A DNA stretch of 64,000 nt from Naasia sp. SYSU D00948 (GCF_017916515.1 NZ_JAFMTA010000001.1:930001-994000); one strand, 5' to 3'. Counted from the first letter of the stretch, positions 43,089 through 52,353 are shown. Translations and numbers: made by a program. The notes: a model not told the origin generated them from the sequence alone.

Positions 43089-43416
43089 GGCGGGATAGTG
43101 GGGGGGCCCGCATGGGCGGGGAAACCCAAGCGGTGAAGATCGCGTTGACGCATCCTTCTGCGGCGCACTCGGTGTTGCTCAGTGCACCCGGGAGCACCCA
43201 GTGCACCCCTGCCACAGGCCGCGCCCGGCGTTGCGAGGAGCAATCGGCGGGGAAGGGCGCACTCGACGCCGGGGAGGGCGCACCGGGCGCCCGGGAGGGC
43301 GCGGCGCGCTCGGCGCTCGGCGCGGCGCGCTCGACGGAACCCGCGCTCGTCGACGCGCAACCCGCGCTCGACGCAACCCGCGCTCGGCACCGGAGGGGGC
43401 GCGGCCGCCGGCGGCG

Positions 43417-44400
43417 TCAGTCGCCCGGGTAGAGGAGGGCGCGGACCTCGCTCTCCGCCTGCTTCGGGCGGTCCGGGTCGATCGTCTCGCCCTTCTCGTA
43501 GTGCTCCACCACCCGGGGGTCCACGTAGCTCGCCCGGGCCACCGTCGGGGTGTTGCCGAGGACCTCGGACGCGTCGCGCATCGCCTTCGCGACCGCCTTC
43601 TTGCGCTTCGCCGGGCTCGGCTGCGGTCCCTGCTCGGCGAGGCTCTTCGCCGCCTCCACCGTCCCGTGCAGCGTTCGGAAGTCCTTCGCCGTGAAGTCGC
43701 CGCCCGTCCGCTCCCGGACGTAGTCGTTGATGTCGGCCGCCGAGAGCGGATGCCAGCCGCGCTCGTCCTTCCACGCGAGCAGCCGCGCGGTCGGCCCCCG
43801 CCGCTTGAGCGATCGGACGACCTTCGCGAGGTCGGCGTCGGGCTCGAGGTCCGAGTCCCATTCCTGCCCGCTCTTGCCGGGGAAGCGCAGCTTCACGACA
43901 TCGCCGCTGACGGTCACGTGCGAGCCGAGCAGCGTCGAGAGGCCGTGGCTGCCGTGCTCCTTCTCGTACTGCTCGGACCCGACGCGGAGGGAGCCGTTGT
44001 CGAGCATCCGGAACGCGGCTGCGAGGGCCCGCTCCTTCGTCGGCCCCTCGGAGTGCAGGTCCTTGGTCACCCGGGCGCGTGCCGTCCGCAGCACCTCGGA
44101 GAGCCGCAGGGCGCGGTCGTACTTGACCTTGTCCTTCTTCTCCCGCCAGTACGGGTGGTACATGTACTGCTTGCGCCCGGTCCTGTCGAAGCCGATCGCC
44201 TGGATGTGGCCGTTGTCGTACGGCGCGATCCACACGTTCGTCCAGGCCGGCGGGATGCCGAGGGAGTCGAACCGCTCCTTGAGCTCGGGATCCGTGACCG
44301 GACGGCCGTCCGTCAGGGAGTGGTAGGAGAAGCCCTTGCCTCTCCGGCGCCGGGTGTACCCGTCCTTCGCCCCGACGATGGAGCGGCGGAGGCGGACCAT
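43417..44400 (-). CDS. DNA topoisomerase IB (poxvirus-like)
   Basis: Relaxes supercoils through a 3'-phosphotyrosine intermediate. The 327 residues begin with the N-terminal DNA-clamp domain (IPPAWTNVWIAPYDNGHIQA, RKQYMYHPYWRE). The catalytic domain has LRVGSEQYEKEHGSHGLSTL (Arg), the KDFRTLHGT region, and the active-site Tyr292 in TVARASYVDPRVVEHY. This is the bacterial relative of viral TopIB. The ATG overlaps the stop of the upstream membrane-protein gene (TGATG). Confidence 0.95.
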   Translation of the reverse strand: MVRLRRSIVGAKDGYTRRRRGKGFSYHSLTDGRPVTDPELKERFDSLGIPPAWTNVWIAPYDNGHIQAIGFDRTGRKQYMYHPYWREKKDKVKYDRALRLSEVLRTARARVTKDLHSEGPTKERALAAAFRMLDNGSLRVGSEQYEKEHGSHGLSTLLGSHVTVSGDVVKLRFPGKSGQEWDSDLEPDADLAKVVRSLKRRGPTARLLAWKDERGWHPLSAADINDYVRERTGGDFTAKDFRTLHGTVEAAKSLAEQGPQPSPAKRKKAVAKAMRDASEVLGNTPTVARASYVDPRVVEHYEKGETIDPDRPKQAESEVRALLYPGD

Positions 44401-44846
44401 CAGGCGGCCGCGACGCCCACGGCGGGACGGCGCCGGAACAGGACCAGGTGGGCCAGGGCGAGCGACACGAGCCCGGCGACGCAGAACAGGGCGACGTATA
44501 CGGCCGCGATGGCCATCACGAACGCGGCCCAGCCGCCCTGGGAGAGCCCGAAGACAACCCAGAAGCCCAGGGTCAGCGCGGCCACGATGAGCGTGACGCC
44601 CATCCCGATCAGCAGGCGCACGGTGACGGTGCGGTTCCGCACGAGGACATCGACCAGCACCAGCACCACGGCCCAGATCGCGAACGGGAGCCCCACGAAC
44701 GTGAGGACGGCCCGGGGGCCGTCGTCGAGGAAGGCGGCTCCCGGCGACGCGGCGGCGCCCAGAGCGAGCAGTCCCGCTCCGAGGAAGAGCAGGACCGCGG
44801 TGAGGACGATCGTCGTGAGCGTCCCCGCGAGGACCCGGCCTGGCAT
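44400..44846 (-). CDS. small membrane protein, four predicted TM segments
   Basis: A 148-residue hydrophobic protein of unknown function, with segments at about 9-31, 47-67, 78-100 and 105-130 and a basic end (LFRRRPAVGVAAA). The start is the ATG at 44846 (MPGRVLAGTLTT); TAGAAT lies 7 nt upstream, pointing to a leaderless message. TGATG coupling to topoisomerase IB suggests coexpression, but no functional link is evident. Confidence 0.75.
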   Translation of the reverse strand: MPGRVLAGTLTTIVLTAVLLFLGAGLLALGAAASPGAAFLDDGPRAVLTFVGLPFAIWAVVLVLVDVLVRNRTVTVRLLIGMGVTLIVAALTLGFWVVFGLSQGGWAAFVMAIAAVYVALFCVAGLVSLALAHLVLFRRRPAVGVAAA

Positions 44847-44853
44847 GTCGCCG

Positions 44854-44859
44854 ATTCTA
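44854..44859 (-). promoter_or_regulatory. -10 element, leaderless candidate for the membrane protein-topoisomerase pair
   Basis: TAGAAT, close to consensus, 7 nt before the ATG at 44846. Confidence 0.55.
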
Positions 44860-44922
44860 GGCGACCCCCCCAAGGGGCAGGCTGTGGCGACGCGATCCGA
44901 TCGGGAAGGGATCTGAGCCGAT

Positions 44923-45003
44923 CCGGACGCCGGGAGCGCCGGCCCGGACGCCGGGAGCGCCGGTCCGGACGCCGGGAACGCCGTATCAGGACGCCGGGAG
45001 CCC
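44923..45003. repeat. 21-bp imperfect tandem repeat, about four copies
   Basis: CCGGACGCCGGGAGCGCCGG recurs with GGACG at 44925, 44946, 44967 and 44989 (periods 21, 21, 22). It lies in the 180-nt gap between the Mur ligase gene and the membrane-protein gene, in possible 3'-end position for the former. Confidence 0.8.
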
Positions 45004-45026
45004 GGCCCCGCCCCCGGAGCCGCCGA

Positions 45027-46589
45027 TCAGGACGCGAGATCCCTCGACGGCGCCGCGGCGTAGCCGGCCTCCTGCAGCGCCGACCGCGCCTCGTGCCGTG
45101 CCGAGTACGGGGTCCGGACGCCCCGGATGTCGCGGTAGTTCTGGTGGCCGGGGCCCGCCCACAGGATGGAGTCCTCCGGCTTCGCGAGGGACACCGCCAG
45201 CCGGATCGCCTGCTTCGGATCGCCGACCTCGTAGAGGGGATGCTCCGGTGCGGCCTCCTTCGCCGCGGCCATCAGCGTGGCGCGGATGCTGTCCGGGTCC
45301 TCGAAGCGGGGGTGGTGATCCGTGATCACGAGGACATCGCTGCCCTCGACCGCGGCCCGAGCCATGTCGGCGCGCTTCGTGGTGTCGCGGTCGCCGTCGG
45401 CGCCGAACACCATGATCACGCGGCCCGTGGCGACCGCGCGGACGGCGGCGAGCGTCTCGCGGAAGGCGTGCGGGCTGTGCCCGAAGTCCACGTAGATGGA
45501 GGGGGCGCCCGGACCGGACACCAGCTCCGTGCGACCGGGCAGGTGCACGGCGATCCCGTCAGGGCCGCCGAGGGCGCCGCGGAGCTCGTCGAACGAGAAC
45601 CCGGCCTCGACGAGCATCGCGACGGCGAGCCCGGCGTTGGCGGCCATGTGCTGGCCGAGCACGGGGATCCGGGTCGAGAGCACCTCACCGGACGGCGCGA
45701 CCAGGTCGAAGGCCGTGTGGGTGCGGACCTCCTCGGTGACGCGCACGGTCCAGTCCGCCGGCCCGCGGTCCGCCTGCGCGATGGTGACGGTCGGCACTCC
45801 GGACTCGGCGACGACCCGGGCGCCCCAGGGCGTGTCGAGGGACACCACCGCGCGACGGGAGCGGTCGGGCTGGAACAGCACCGCCTTGGCCGCGAAGTAG
45901 GTGTCGAGGTCGGGGTAGTCGTCGAGGTGGTCGTGGCTGAGGTTCGTGAAGCCGGCCACGTCGAACAGGACGCCGTCGAGCCGGTGCCGCGAAAGACCCT
46001 GGGCGCTGACCTCGATCGCCGCCGCGCGGACGCCGGCCTCGCGCATCCGGGCGATGAGCGCGTGCAGCTCGGTCGCCTCCGGAGTGGTGAGCCCCGCGAC
46101 CCGGCGCTCGGCGCCGACCTGGCGCTCGGCGGTCGAGCTGAGGCCGGCCGAGACGCCGAGCTGGTCGAGGATGCCCGCGATGAAGTGCGTGGTGGACGTC
46201 TTGCCGTTCGTGCCGGTGACGCCGAGCAGCAGCGGGCGGTCGTCGCGGGTGCGGTACACGGCGGCGGCGACCTCGCCAAGGACGCCGCGCGGATCGGCGG
46301 CGACGAGGACCGGGACGCCGCTTCCCCGCGCCTGCTCCGCGCCCTCGGCGTCCGTGAGGACGGCGGTCGCGCCGGCCTGGACGGCATCGGCCGCGTACAC
46401 CGCTCCGTGCTGCCGCACGCCGCGCAGGGCGACGAAGAGGTCGCCCGGCTGGGTGGCCGCGCTGCTGAGGCTGACACCCGTCACGGCGGCGTCGCCCGGA
46501 TCGCCCTCGAGGCCGAGCGCCGCGGCCAGCTCGGTGAGCGGAAGGGGCTCGACGTGGGCAGGACGGAACGCCTGAGGCAGTGCTGACAT
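45027..46589 (-). CDS. MurE-like Mur ligase with non-standard substrate motifs
   Basis: A 520-residue ATP-dependent amide ligase of the Mur family. It has the N-terminal UDP-binding domain (GVSLSSAATQPGDLFVAL), P-loop GTNGKTST (126-133) and the MurE-type TTPEATELH and SAQGLSRHR regions. Two C-terminal motifs differ from standard MurE: VDYAHTPD is VDFGHSPH (about 367-374), and the DNPR amino-acid-recognition motif is DHHPR (424-428) in TDHHPRFEDP. It therefore belongs to the family but may add a different amino acid or act on another substrate. The gene stands alone, not in a dcw cluster. The -10 TAGCCT and GGAGGGG lie right before the ATG. Confidence 0.85.
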   Translation of the reverse strand: MSALPQAFRPAHVEPLPLTELAAALGLEGDPGDAAVTGVSLSSAATQPGDLFVALRGVRQHGAVYAADAVQAGATAVLTDAEGAEQARGSGVPVLVAADPRGVLGEVAAAVYRTRDDRPLLLGVTGTNGKTSTTHFIAGILDQLGVSAGLSSTAERQVGAERRVAGLTTPEATELHALIARMREAGVRAAAIEVSAQGLSRHRLDGVLFDVAGFTNLSHDHLDDYPDLDTYFAAKAVLFQPDRSRRAVVSLDTPWGARVVAESGVPTVTIAQADRGPADWTVRVTEEVRTHTAFDLVAPSGEVLSTRIPVLGQHMAANAGLAVAMLVEAGFSFDELRGALGGPDGIAVHLPGRTELVSGPGAPSIYVDFGHSPHAFRETLAAVRAVATGRVIMVFGADGDRDTTKRADMARAAVEGSDVLVITDHHPRFEDPDSIRATLMAAAKEAAPEHPLYEVGDPKQAIRLAVSLAKPEDSILWAGPGHQNYRDIRGVRTPYSARHEARSALQEAGYAAAPSRDLAS

Positions 46590-46596
46590 CCCCTCC

Positions 46597-46602
46597 AGGC
46601 TA
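46597..46602 (-). promoter_or_regulatory. -10 element of the MurE-like gene
   Basis: TAGCCT lies 7 nt before the ATG. The gap itself reads GGAGGGG, so either leaderless or very short-leader translation is possible. Confidence 0.45.
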
Positions 46603-46775
46603 CGGGGCCGCGGGAGGGACGCCGTACGCGCCGAGCGCCCGCCGGGGTGCTGCGCCGATCAGGACCGCCTCGCCACGGCACGGCGTGTCCTCCTGAACCG
46701 CGCCGGAAACGCGCGGTCCATCCTGAACGGGGCGCGATCTCCTGATCCGCGCAACGGGGAACACGGTTAACGACG

Positions 46776-46807
46776 GACGGGGCCGGGCCCGAAGGCCCGA
46801 CCCCGTC
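46776..46807 (-). terminator. tuf terminator with UUCG tetraloop
   Basis: As RNA on the minus strand: GACGGGGUCGGGCC-UUCG-GGCCCGGCCCCGUC, a 14-bp stem with one G-U pair closed by a UUCG loop, 18 nt after the tuf stop. A very stable end for the str operon. Confidence 0.85.
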
Positions 46808-46825
46808 GAGTCGCAGTCGCAGGGA

Positions 46826-48019
46826 CTACTTGACGATCTTCGTCACCGTGCCGGCACCGACGGTGCGGCCACCCTCGCGGATCGCGAAGCGGAGACCCTC
46901 CTCCATGGCGATCGGCTGGATCAGCTGAACGCTCATCTCGGTGGTGTCACCGGGCATGACCATCTCGGTGCCCTCGGGCAGCGTGATGACGCCCGTGACA
47001 TCGGTGGTGCGGAAGTAGAACTGCGGACGGTAGTTCGCGTAGAACGGGTTGTGGCGGCCACCCTCGTCCTTGGACAGGATGTACGCGTTCGCCTCGAACT
47101 CGGTGTGCGGCGTGACCGAACCCGGCTTCACGACGACCTGGCCGCGCTCGACGTCCTCGCGCTTGGTGCCGCGAAGGAGCAGACCGACGTTCTCGCCCGC
47201 GCGCGCCTCGTCGAGGAGCTTGCGGAACATCTCGACACCGGTGACCGTGGTCTTGGTGCTGCCGGGCCGGATGCCGACGATCTCGACCTCCTCGTTCACC
47301 TTGAGGACGCCGCGCTCGACACGGCCGGTGACGACGGTTCCACGACCGGTGATCGTGAAGACATCCTCGATCGGCATGAGGAACGGCTTGTCGGTGTCGC
47401 GCACCGGCTCCGGCACGAACTCGTCGACCTTCTCCATGAGCTCGGCGACGGTGGCGGCCCAGGTCGGGTCACCCTCGAGCGCCTTGAGCGCGGACACGCG
47501 GACGATCGGGGCGTTGTCGCCGTCGAACTCCTGGCTGGAGAGCAGCTCGCGGACCTCGAGCTCGACGAGCTCCAGGATCTCCTCGTCGTCCACGACGTCG
47601 GCCTTGTTCAGCGCGACGACGATGTACGGCACGCCGACCTGGCGGGCGAGCAGCACGTGCTCACGCGTCTGAGGCATCGGGCCGTCGGTGGCGGAGACCA
47701 CGAGGATCGCGCCGTCCATCTGAGCCGCGCCGGTGATCATGTTCTTGATGTAGTCGGCGTGACCGGGGGCGTCCACGTGGGCGTAGTGACGCTTCTCGGT
47801 CTGGTACTCGACGTGCGAGATGTTGATCGTGATGCCGCGCTGACGCTCCTCGGGAGCGTTGTCGATCGAGTCGAACGCGCGAGCGGCGTTGAGCTCCGGG
47901 TAGCGGTCGTGCAGAACCTTGGTGATCGCCGCCGTGAGCGTGGTCTTGCCGTGGTCGACGTGACCGATCGTTCCGATGTTGACGTGCGGCTTGGTCCGCT
48001 CGAACTTGGCCTTGGCCAC
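46826..48019 (-). CDS. tuf: elongation factor Tu
   Basis: The GTPase delivering aminoacyl-tRNA. The 397 residues have P-loop GHVDHGKT (19-26), [27 protein letters not shown] split as RGITI and [16 protein letters not shown] and the C-terminal beta barrels ending [10 protein letters not shown]. Kirromycin-type resistance changes are not evident. Strong Shine-Dalgarno AAGGAGGA before the ATG. A 121-nt gap follows fusA. Confidence 0.99.
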   Translation of the reverse strand: MAKAKFERTKPHVNIGTIGHVDHGKTTLTAAITKVLHDRYPELNAARAFDSIDNAPEERQRGITINISHVEYQTEKRHYAHVDAPGHADYIKNMITGAAQMDGAILVVSATDGPMPQTREHVLLARQVGVPYIVVALNKADVVDDEEILELVELEVRELLSSQEFDGDNAPIVRVSALKALEGDPTWAATVAELMEKVDEFVPEPVRDTDKPFLMPIEDVFTITGRGTVVTGRVERGVLKVNEEVEIVGIRPGSTKTTVTGVEMFRKLLDEARAGENVGLLLRGTKREDVERGQVVVKPGSVTPHTEFEANAYILSKDEGGRHNPFYANYRPQFYFRTTDVTGVITLPEGTEMVMPGDTTEMSVQLIQPIAMEEGLRFAIREGGRTVGAGTVTKIVK

Positions 48020-48140
48020 TGTTTGTCCTCCTTAAGGACGTCTCGTGCAATCCCCCGGATCGCAGGCTGCAAACCGGATGAGACTACAGGGGATTCAGAT
48101 AGTTATGTTACTCGGGCCCGTGACGACGAACCCCGGGGGG

Positions 48141-50255
48141 TCAGTCGCCCTTGCTCTTCTGGACGATCTCGTCGGCCACGTTCTTCGGGACCTCGGCGTA
48201 GCTGCCGAAGACCATCGAGTACACGGCGCGACCGGAGGTGCGGCTGCGGAGGTCGCCCACGTAGCCGAACATCTCGGACAGCGGCACGAACGCGCGGATC
48301 ACCTTGACGCCCGTCGCGTCCTCCATGGCCTGGATCTGGCCGCGGCGGGAGTTGAGGTCGCCGATGACGTCGCCCATGTACTCCTCGGGCGTGCGCACCT
48401 CGACGTTCATGATCGGCTCGAGCAGCACCGGGTTGGCGCGGCGCGCGGCCTCCTTGAACGCCATCGAGCCGGCGATCTTGAAGGCCATCTCGGAGGAGTC
48501 CACCTCGTGGTACTGGCCGTCGACGAGGGTGGCCTTGACGCCCACCGTCGGGTAGCCCGCGAGGACACCGACCTGCATGGCGTCCTGGATGCCGGCGTCG
48601 ACCGAGGGGATGTACTCGCGGGGCACGCGACCGCCGGTGACGGCGTTCACGAACTCGTACGAGGTCTCGGCGGTCACCTCGAGGGGCTCGATCGTGATCT
48701 GCACCTTGGCGAACTGGCCGGAGCCACCCGTCTGCTTCTTGTGCGTGTAGTCGTACTTCTCGACCTTCTTCTTGATGGTCTCGCGGTACGCCACCTGCGG
48801 CTTGCCGACGTTGGCCTCGACCTTGAACTCCCGCTTCATGCGGTCGACCAGGATGTCGAGGTGCAGCTCGCCCATGCCCTTGATGATCGTCTGGCCGGTC
48901 TCGACGTTCTGCTCGGTGCGGAACGTCGGGTCCTCCTCGGCGAGCTTCTGGATGGCCGTGGAGAGCTTCTCCTGGTCGGCCTTCGTCTTGGGCTCGATCG
49001 CAACCTCGATCACCGGGTCCGGGAAGGTCATCGACTCGAGGACGACCTGGTTGTTCGCGTCCGACAGAGTGTCGCCGGTGGTGGTGTCCTTGAGGCCGAT
49101 CACCGCGTAGATGTGGCCCGCGGTCACCGAGTCGACCGGGTTCTCCTTGTTGGAGTGCATCTGGAAGATCTTGCCGATGCGCTCCTTGCGGCCCTTGGTC
49201 GAGTTGACGACCTGGGCGCCGGACTCGAGCTTGCCCGAGTACACGCGGACGTAGGTGAGCCGGCCGAAGAACGGGTGCGACACGACCTTGAACGCGAGGG
49301 CCGAGAACGGCTCGTCGGCGTCGGCGTGACGCTCGATGACCTTCTCCTCGTCGCGGACGTCGTGGCCCTCGACGGCGGGGACGTCGAGCGGCGACGGGAG
49401 GTAGTCCACGACGGCGTCGAGCATCGGCTGCACGCCGCGGTTCTTGAACGCGGAGCCGCAGAGGACCGGGTAGATCTCGCTCGCGATCGTGAGCTTGCGG
49501 ATCGCGCCCTTGATCTCCTCGGGCGTGAGCTCCTCGCCGCCGAAGTACTTCTCGAGCAGCGCGTCGTCGGTCTCGGCGACGGTCTCGATGAGCTTGTGGC
49601 GGTACTCCTCGGCGCGCTCCTGGAGCTCGGCGGGGATCTCCTGGATCTCGTACGAGGCGCCCATGGTGACGTCACCCTTGGCGTCGCCCGGCCAGACCAG
49701 GGCGCGCATGTAGACGAGGTCGATGACGCCGACGAAGGAGCTCTCCGAGCCGATCGGGATCTGCAGCACGAGCGGCTTCGCGCCGAGGCGCTTGATGATC
49801 GTGTCGACGGTGAAGTAGAAGTCCGCGCCGAGCTTGTCCATCTTGTTGACGAAGCAGATGCGCGGGACGTTGTACTTGTCGGCCTGGCGCCACACCGTCT
49901 CGGACTGGGGCTCGACGCCCTCCTTGCCGTCGAAGACGGCGACGGCACCGTCGAGCACGCGCAGGGAGCGCTCCACCTCGACGGTGAAGTCGACGTGACC
50001 CGGGGTGTCGATGATGTTGATCTGGTGGTCGGCCCAGAAGCACGTCGTCGCGGCGGACGTGATGGTGATGCCGCGCTCCTGCTCCTGCGCCATCCAGTCC
50101 ATCGTGGCGGCGCCGTCGTGCACCTCGCCGATCTTGTGGGTGATGCCCGTGTAGAACAGGATGCGCTCGGTGGTGGTGGTCTTGCCGGCATCGATGTGAG
50201 CCATGATGCCGATGTTGCGGACCTTGTTCAGGTCGGTGAGCACGTCGAGTGCCAC
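48141..50255 (-). CDS. fusA: elongation factor G
   Basis: Drives translocation. The 704 residues show P-loop AHIDAGKT (19-26), [34 protein letters not shown] and the domain IV-V region ([15 protein letters not shown]). GTG start with GGAGGA upstream. The 93-nt gap to rpsG contains a 14-bp hairpin, so expression may be tuned separately from S12-S7. Confidence 0.99.
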   Translation of the reverse strand: MALDVLTDLNKVRNIGIMAHIDAGKTTTTERILFYTGITHKIGEVHDGAATMDWMAQEQERGITITSAATTCFWADHQINIIDTPGHVDFTVEVERSLRVLDGAVAVFDGKEGVEPQSETVWRQADKYNVPRICFVNKMDKLGADFYFTVDTIIKRLGAKPLVLQIPIGSESSFVGVIDLVYMRALVWPGDAKGDVTMGASYEIQEIPAELQERAEEYRHKLIETVAETDDALLEKYFGGEELTPEEIKGAIRKLTIASEIYPVLCGSAFKNRGVQPMLDAVVDYLPSPLDVPAVEGHDVRDEEKVIERHADADEPFSALAFKVVSHPFFGRLTYVRVYSGKLESGAQVVNSTKGRKERIGKIFQMHSNKENPVDSVTAGHIYAVIGLKDTTTGDTLSDANNQVVLESMTFPDPVIEVAIEPKTKADQEKLSTAIQKLAEEDPTFRTEQNVETGQTIIKGMGELHLDILVDRMKREFKVEANVGKPQVAYRETIKKKVEKYDYTHKKQTGGSGQFAKVQITIEPLEVTAETSYEFVNAVTGGRVPREYIPSVDAGIQDAMQVGVLAGYPTVGVKATLVDGQYHEVDSSEMAFKIAGSMAFKEAARRANPVLLEPIMNVEVRTPEEYMGDVIGDLNSRRGQIQAMEDATGVKVIRAFVPLSEMFGYVGDLRSRTSGRAVYSMVFGSYAEVPKNVADEIVQKSKGD

Positions 50256-50297
50256 AGGGGTCCTCCGGGGAAGTTTGAAAGCGAATGCACTAGGAGA

Positions 50298-50339
50298 AAC
50301 GGCCGACCGGGGGATCTGATTCCCTCCCGGCCGGCCGTT
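50298..50339 (-). other. 14-bp hairpin between rpsG and fusA
   Basis: Minus-strand RNA arms AACGGCCGGCCGGG and CCCGGUCGGCCGUU (one G-U pair) with a 14-nt loop, followed by UCUCC. It starts 10 nt after the rpsG stop. Partial terminator or processing site. Confidence 0.7.
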
Positions 50340-50348
50340 CCGAGCCGC

Positions 50349-50819
50349 CTACCAGCGGTAGTGGGCGAAGGCCTTGTTCGACTCGGCCATCTTGTGGGTG
50401 TCCTCGCGGCGCTTGACCGCGGCACCGAGGCCGTTCGAGGCGTCGAGGATCTCGTTGGTGAGACGCTCGGTCATGGTCTTCTCGCGGCGCTGCTTGGCGT
50501 AGCCGGTGAGCCAGCGCAGGGCGAGGGTGTTGGCGCGGTGCGGCTTCACGTCGACCGGGACCTGGTAGGTCGAGCCGCCGACGCGGCGGGACTTGACCTC
50601 GATGGAGGGGCGCACGTTGTCGAGCGCCTTCTTCAGGGTCGTGACAGCGTCCTGGCCGGTCTTCGCGGCGACACCCTCGAGGGCGCCGTAGACGATGCGC
50701 TCGGAGAGGCCCTTCTTGCCGTCGAGCAGGATCTTGTTGACCAGCTGGCTGACGACGGGGGCGCCGTACACCGGGTCGGCGACGACGGGACGCTTCGGGG
50801 CGGGACCCTTGCGGGGCAT
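50349..50819 (-). CDS. rpsG: 30S ribosomal protein S7
   Basis: The head organiser that contacts tRNA in the E site. The 156 residues include [40 protein letters not shown] and [13 protein letters not shown]. Its ATG overlaps the rpsL stop by one base, so translation is coupled. Confidence 0.99.
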   Translation of the reverse strand: MPRKGPAPKRPVVADPVYGAPVVSQLVNKILLDGKKGLSERIVYGALEGVAAKTGQDAVTTLKKALDNVRPSIEVKSRRVGGSTYQVPVDVKPHRANTLALRWLTGYAKQRREKTMTERLTNEILDASNGLGAAVKRREDTHKMAESNKAFAHYRW

Positions 50820-51193
50820 TACTTCTTCTCCATCTTCGCGCCGTACCGGCTGCGAGCCTGCTTGCGGTTCTTCACGGCCTGGGTGTCGAGCGCGCCACGG
50901 ACGATCTTGTAGCGCACGCCGGGGAGGTCCTTCACACGGCCGCCGCGCACGAGCACCATCGAGTGCTCCTGCAGGTTGTGGCCCTCGCCGGGGATGTAGG
51001 CGGTCACCTCGACGCCGTTGGACAGCTTGACGCGGGCGACCTTGCGGAGCGCCGAGTTCGGCTTCTTCGGGGTGGTCGTGTACACACGCGTGCACACGCC
51101 GCGCTGCTGGGGGTTCGCCTTCAGCGCCGGCGCCTTGGTCTTGGTGACCTTGGGCGAGCGCCCCTTGCGGACCAACTGCTGGATGGTTGGCAC
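50819..51193 (-). CDS. rpsL: 30S ribosomal protein S12
   Basis: The decoding-site protein. The 124 residues include [18 protein letters not shown] and [20 protein letters not shown]. Lys43 and Lys88, the sites of streptomycin-resistance changes, are both wild type. The start is GTG at 51193 with AAGGAG upstream; a longer in-frame reading lacks family support. First gene of the str operon. Confidence 0.99.
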   Translation of the reverse strand: MPTIQQLVRKGRSPKVTKTKAPALKANPQQRGVCTRVYTTTPKKPNSALRKVARVKLSNGVEVTAYIPGEGHNLQEHSMVLVRGGRVKDLPGVRYKIVRGALDTQAVKNRKQARSRYGAKMEKK

Positions 51194-51361
51194 TTCTGCT
51201 CCTTGTTTCGTACTGCTCGGCTGCCCTGACGCACCGGCATGGCGCGGCTCAGGCTCCTCGGACAACCGGCAATACGGGTGAAACTCATATCGCTGGTGGT
51301 GTGGCGGTGGGGGCGGCATCCGATCGAGGACCGGAGGCGATCGCCCAGCGTCGCCGGAGAT

Positions 51362-51378
51362 CGAGAGCGTGCCTCTCG
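51362..51378. other. hairpin in the str operon leader
   Basis: CGAGAG / CTCTCG, 6 bp with a 5-nt loop, just after the predicted transcription start of the str operon. The leader is about 195 nt. Confidence 0.45.
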
Positions 51379-51394
51379 GGCACACACCCCGGAA

Positions 51395-51423
51395 ATGTTA
51401 GCCGCCGGACCTGGGCCGGTCAA
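51395..51423 (-). promoter_or_regulatory. str operon promoter
   Basis: Minus strand TTGACC (51418-51423), 17-nt spacer, TAACAT (51395-51400): the best-matching promoter in the window. It gives a leader of about 195 nt before rpsL. Confidence 0.75.
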
Positions 51424-51471
51424 CCTGAGGGGGTGCCTCCGGAGGGTGCCCGGCGGCTCGACTCCCCAGGG

Positions 51472-52266
51472 TCAACGAGCGGATGCGAGCAGGAATTCCG
51501 CGAGGACGTCGACGAGCGCGTCGAGGTCCCATCGGTGGTCCTTGCCGGGCACCTCCACCCGGCGGGCGCCCGGGATGGCGGCGACGATCTCGTCCGCCGC
51601 CGGGCCGAAGAAGTCGAGGGTCTCGCTGCCGACGAGTGCCAGCACGGGGACGCCGATCCTCCCCCAGAGCTGCGCGCGGGGCGCCGAGGCGGCGACGGCG
51701 AGCGACTCCGAGTCGGGCTCGAGTGCCGCGCTCGGTCCTGTCATCATCGGCCAGCCCGGACTCGCCTTCGCGCCGGCGAGCCACTCGGGCGGCATGTCCT
51801 TCATGAAGTACTCGACGGTGGCGTCCTTGTCGCCGGCGCGGATGCGCTCGCGCAGGCCCTCGAGGAACTGCGCCGCATGCGGATTCCCGGCGGGACCGAG
51901 TGGTACCTCCCACACCGCCACCGCGGTCACGGGCAGGCCTGCGGCCGCGGCGGCCAGGCTGATGGCGCCGCCGGACGAAGTGCCGAAGAGCGCCGCCCGT
52001 CCTCCCGCCGCATCCATCAGCGCCGAGATCGCGTCGATCTCGGCGTCGAGCGTGAACGGCGGCTCGCCCCCGCTCTCGCCCCGGCCCCGCCGGTCGTAGT
52101 TGACGACGGTCAGGCCGCGCGCGGCCAGCGCGGACGCGAGCGCGCGGGAGCCGGGGTCGAACGCACGGAACTGGAAGGCCCCCGCGACGAGGATGACCGC
52201 CGGCCCCTCGCCCTCGAGGTCGTAGGCGATCCTGGTCCCGTCGCCGGACGTCACGAACTCCGTCAT
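51472..52266 (-). CDS. alpha/beta hydrolase
   Basis: A 264-residue serine hydrolase fold. The nucleophile elbow is FGTSSGG (Ser97), the oxyanion region is near VILVAGAFQ, a later Asp near LVGSETLDFFG and the His in GKDHRWD could complete the triad. Substrate unknown. The start at 52266 (MTEFVTSGDGTRIAYD) is favoured by TACGGT 6 nt upstream; a reading 19 codons longer has no homology-like content. It stands between the str operon promoter and a Gfo/Idh/MocA gene. Confidence 0.82.
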   Translation of the reverse strand: MTEFVTSGDGTRIAYDLEGEGPAVILVAGAFQFRAFDPGSRALASALAARGLTVVNYDRRGRGESGGEPPFTLDAEIDAISALMDAAGGRAALFGTSSGGAISLAAAAAGLPVTAVAVWEVPLGPAGNPHAAQFLEGLRERIRAGDKDATVEYFMKDMPPEWLAGAKASPGWPMMTGPSAALEPDSESLAVAASAPRAQLWGRIGVPVLALVGSETLDFFGPAADEIVAAIPGARRVEVPGKDHRWDLDALVDVLAEFLLASAR

Positions 52267-52272
52267 GTGGGC

Positions 52273-52278
52273 ACCGTA
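52273..52278 (-). promoter_or_regulatory. -10 element, leaderless candidate for the alpha/beta hydrolase
   Basis: TACGGT lies 6 nt before the ATG at 52266; no Shine-Dalgarno is visible. Confidence 0.45.
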
Positions 52279-52353
52279 CACATGATCGAACGGTCCGGGG
52301 TCGGCGCTGATGCCCTCCCGCATGGGAGGTGCTCGCTCAGGAGCGTGCCGGCC

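Larger units (their letters stand above)
42786..43416. other. gene-free repeat-rich gap between the nuclease-like gene and topoisomerase IB
   Basis: About 630 nt. It holds a TTGACA hexamer (42834-42839, minus strand) that may serve the left gene, a 19-bp tandem repeat (43032-43088), copies of GCTCAGTGCACCC (near 42964 and 43177), and three copies of AACCCGCGCTCG (43338, 43359, 43375). No credible gene. Confidence 0.6.

Noticed and set aside
43201-44916. A 571-codon plus-strand open frame over topoisomerase IB
   Set aside because: Shadow of the topoisomerase gene and the repeat-rich gap; no conserved features.
48045-50912. A 955-codon plus-strand open frame opposite fusA and rpsG
   Set aside because: Antisense shadow of strongly biased EF-G codons; composition is Leu/Asp/Val/Arg repeats and no motif is recognisable.
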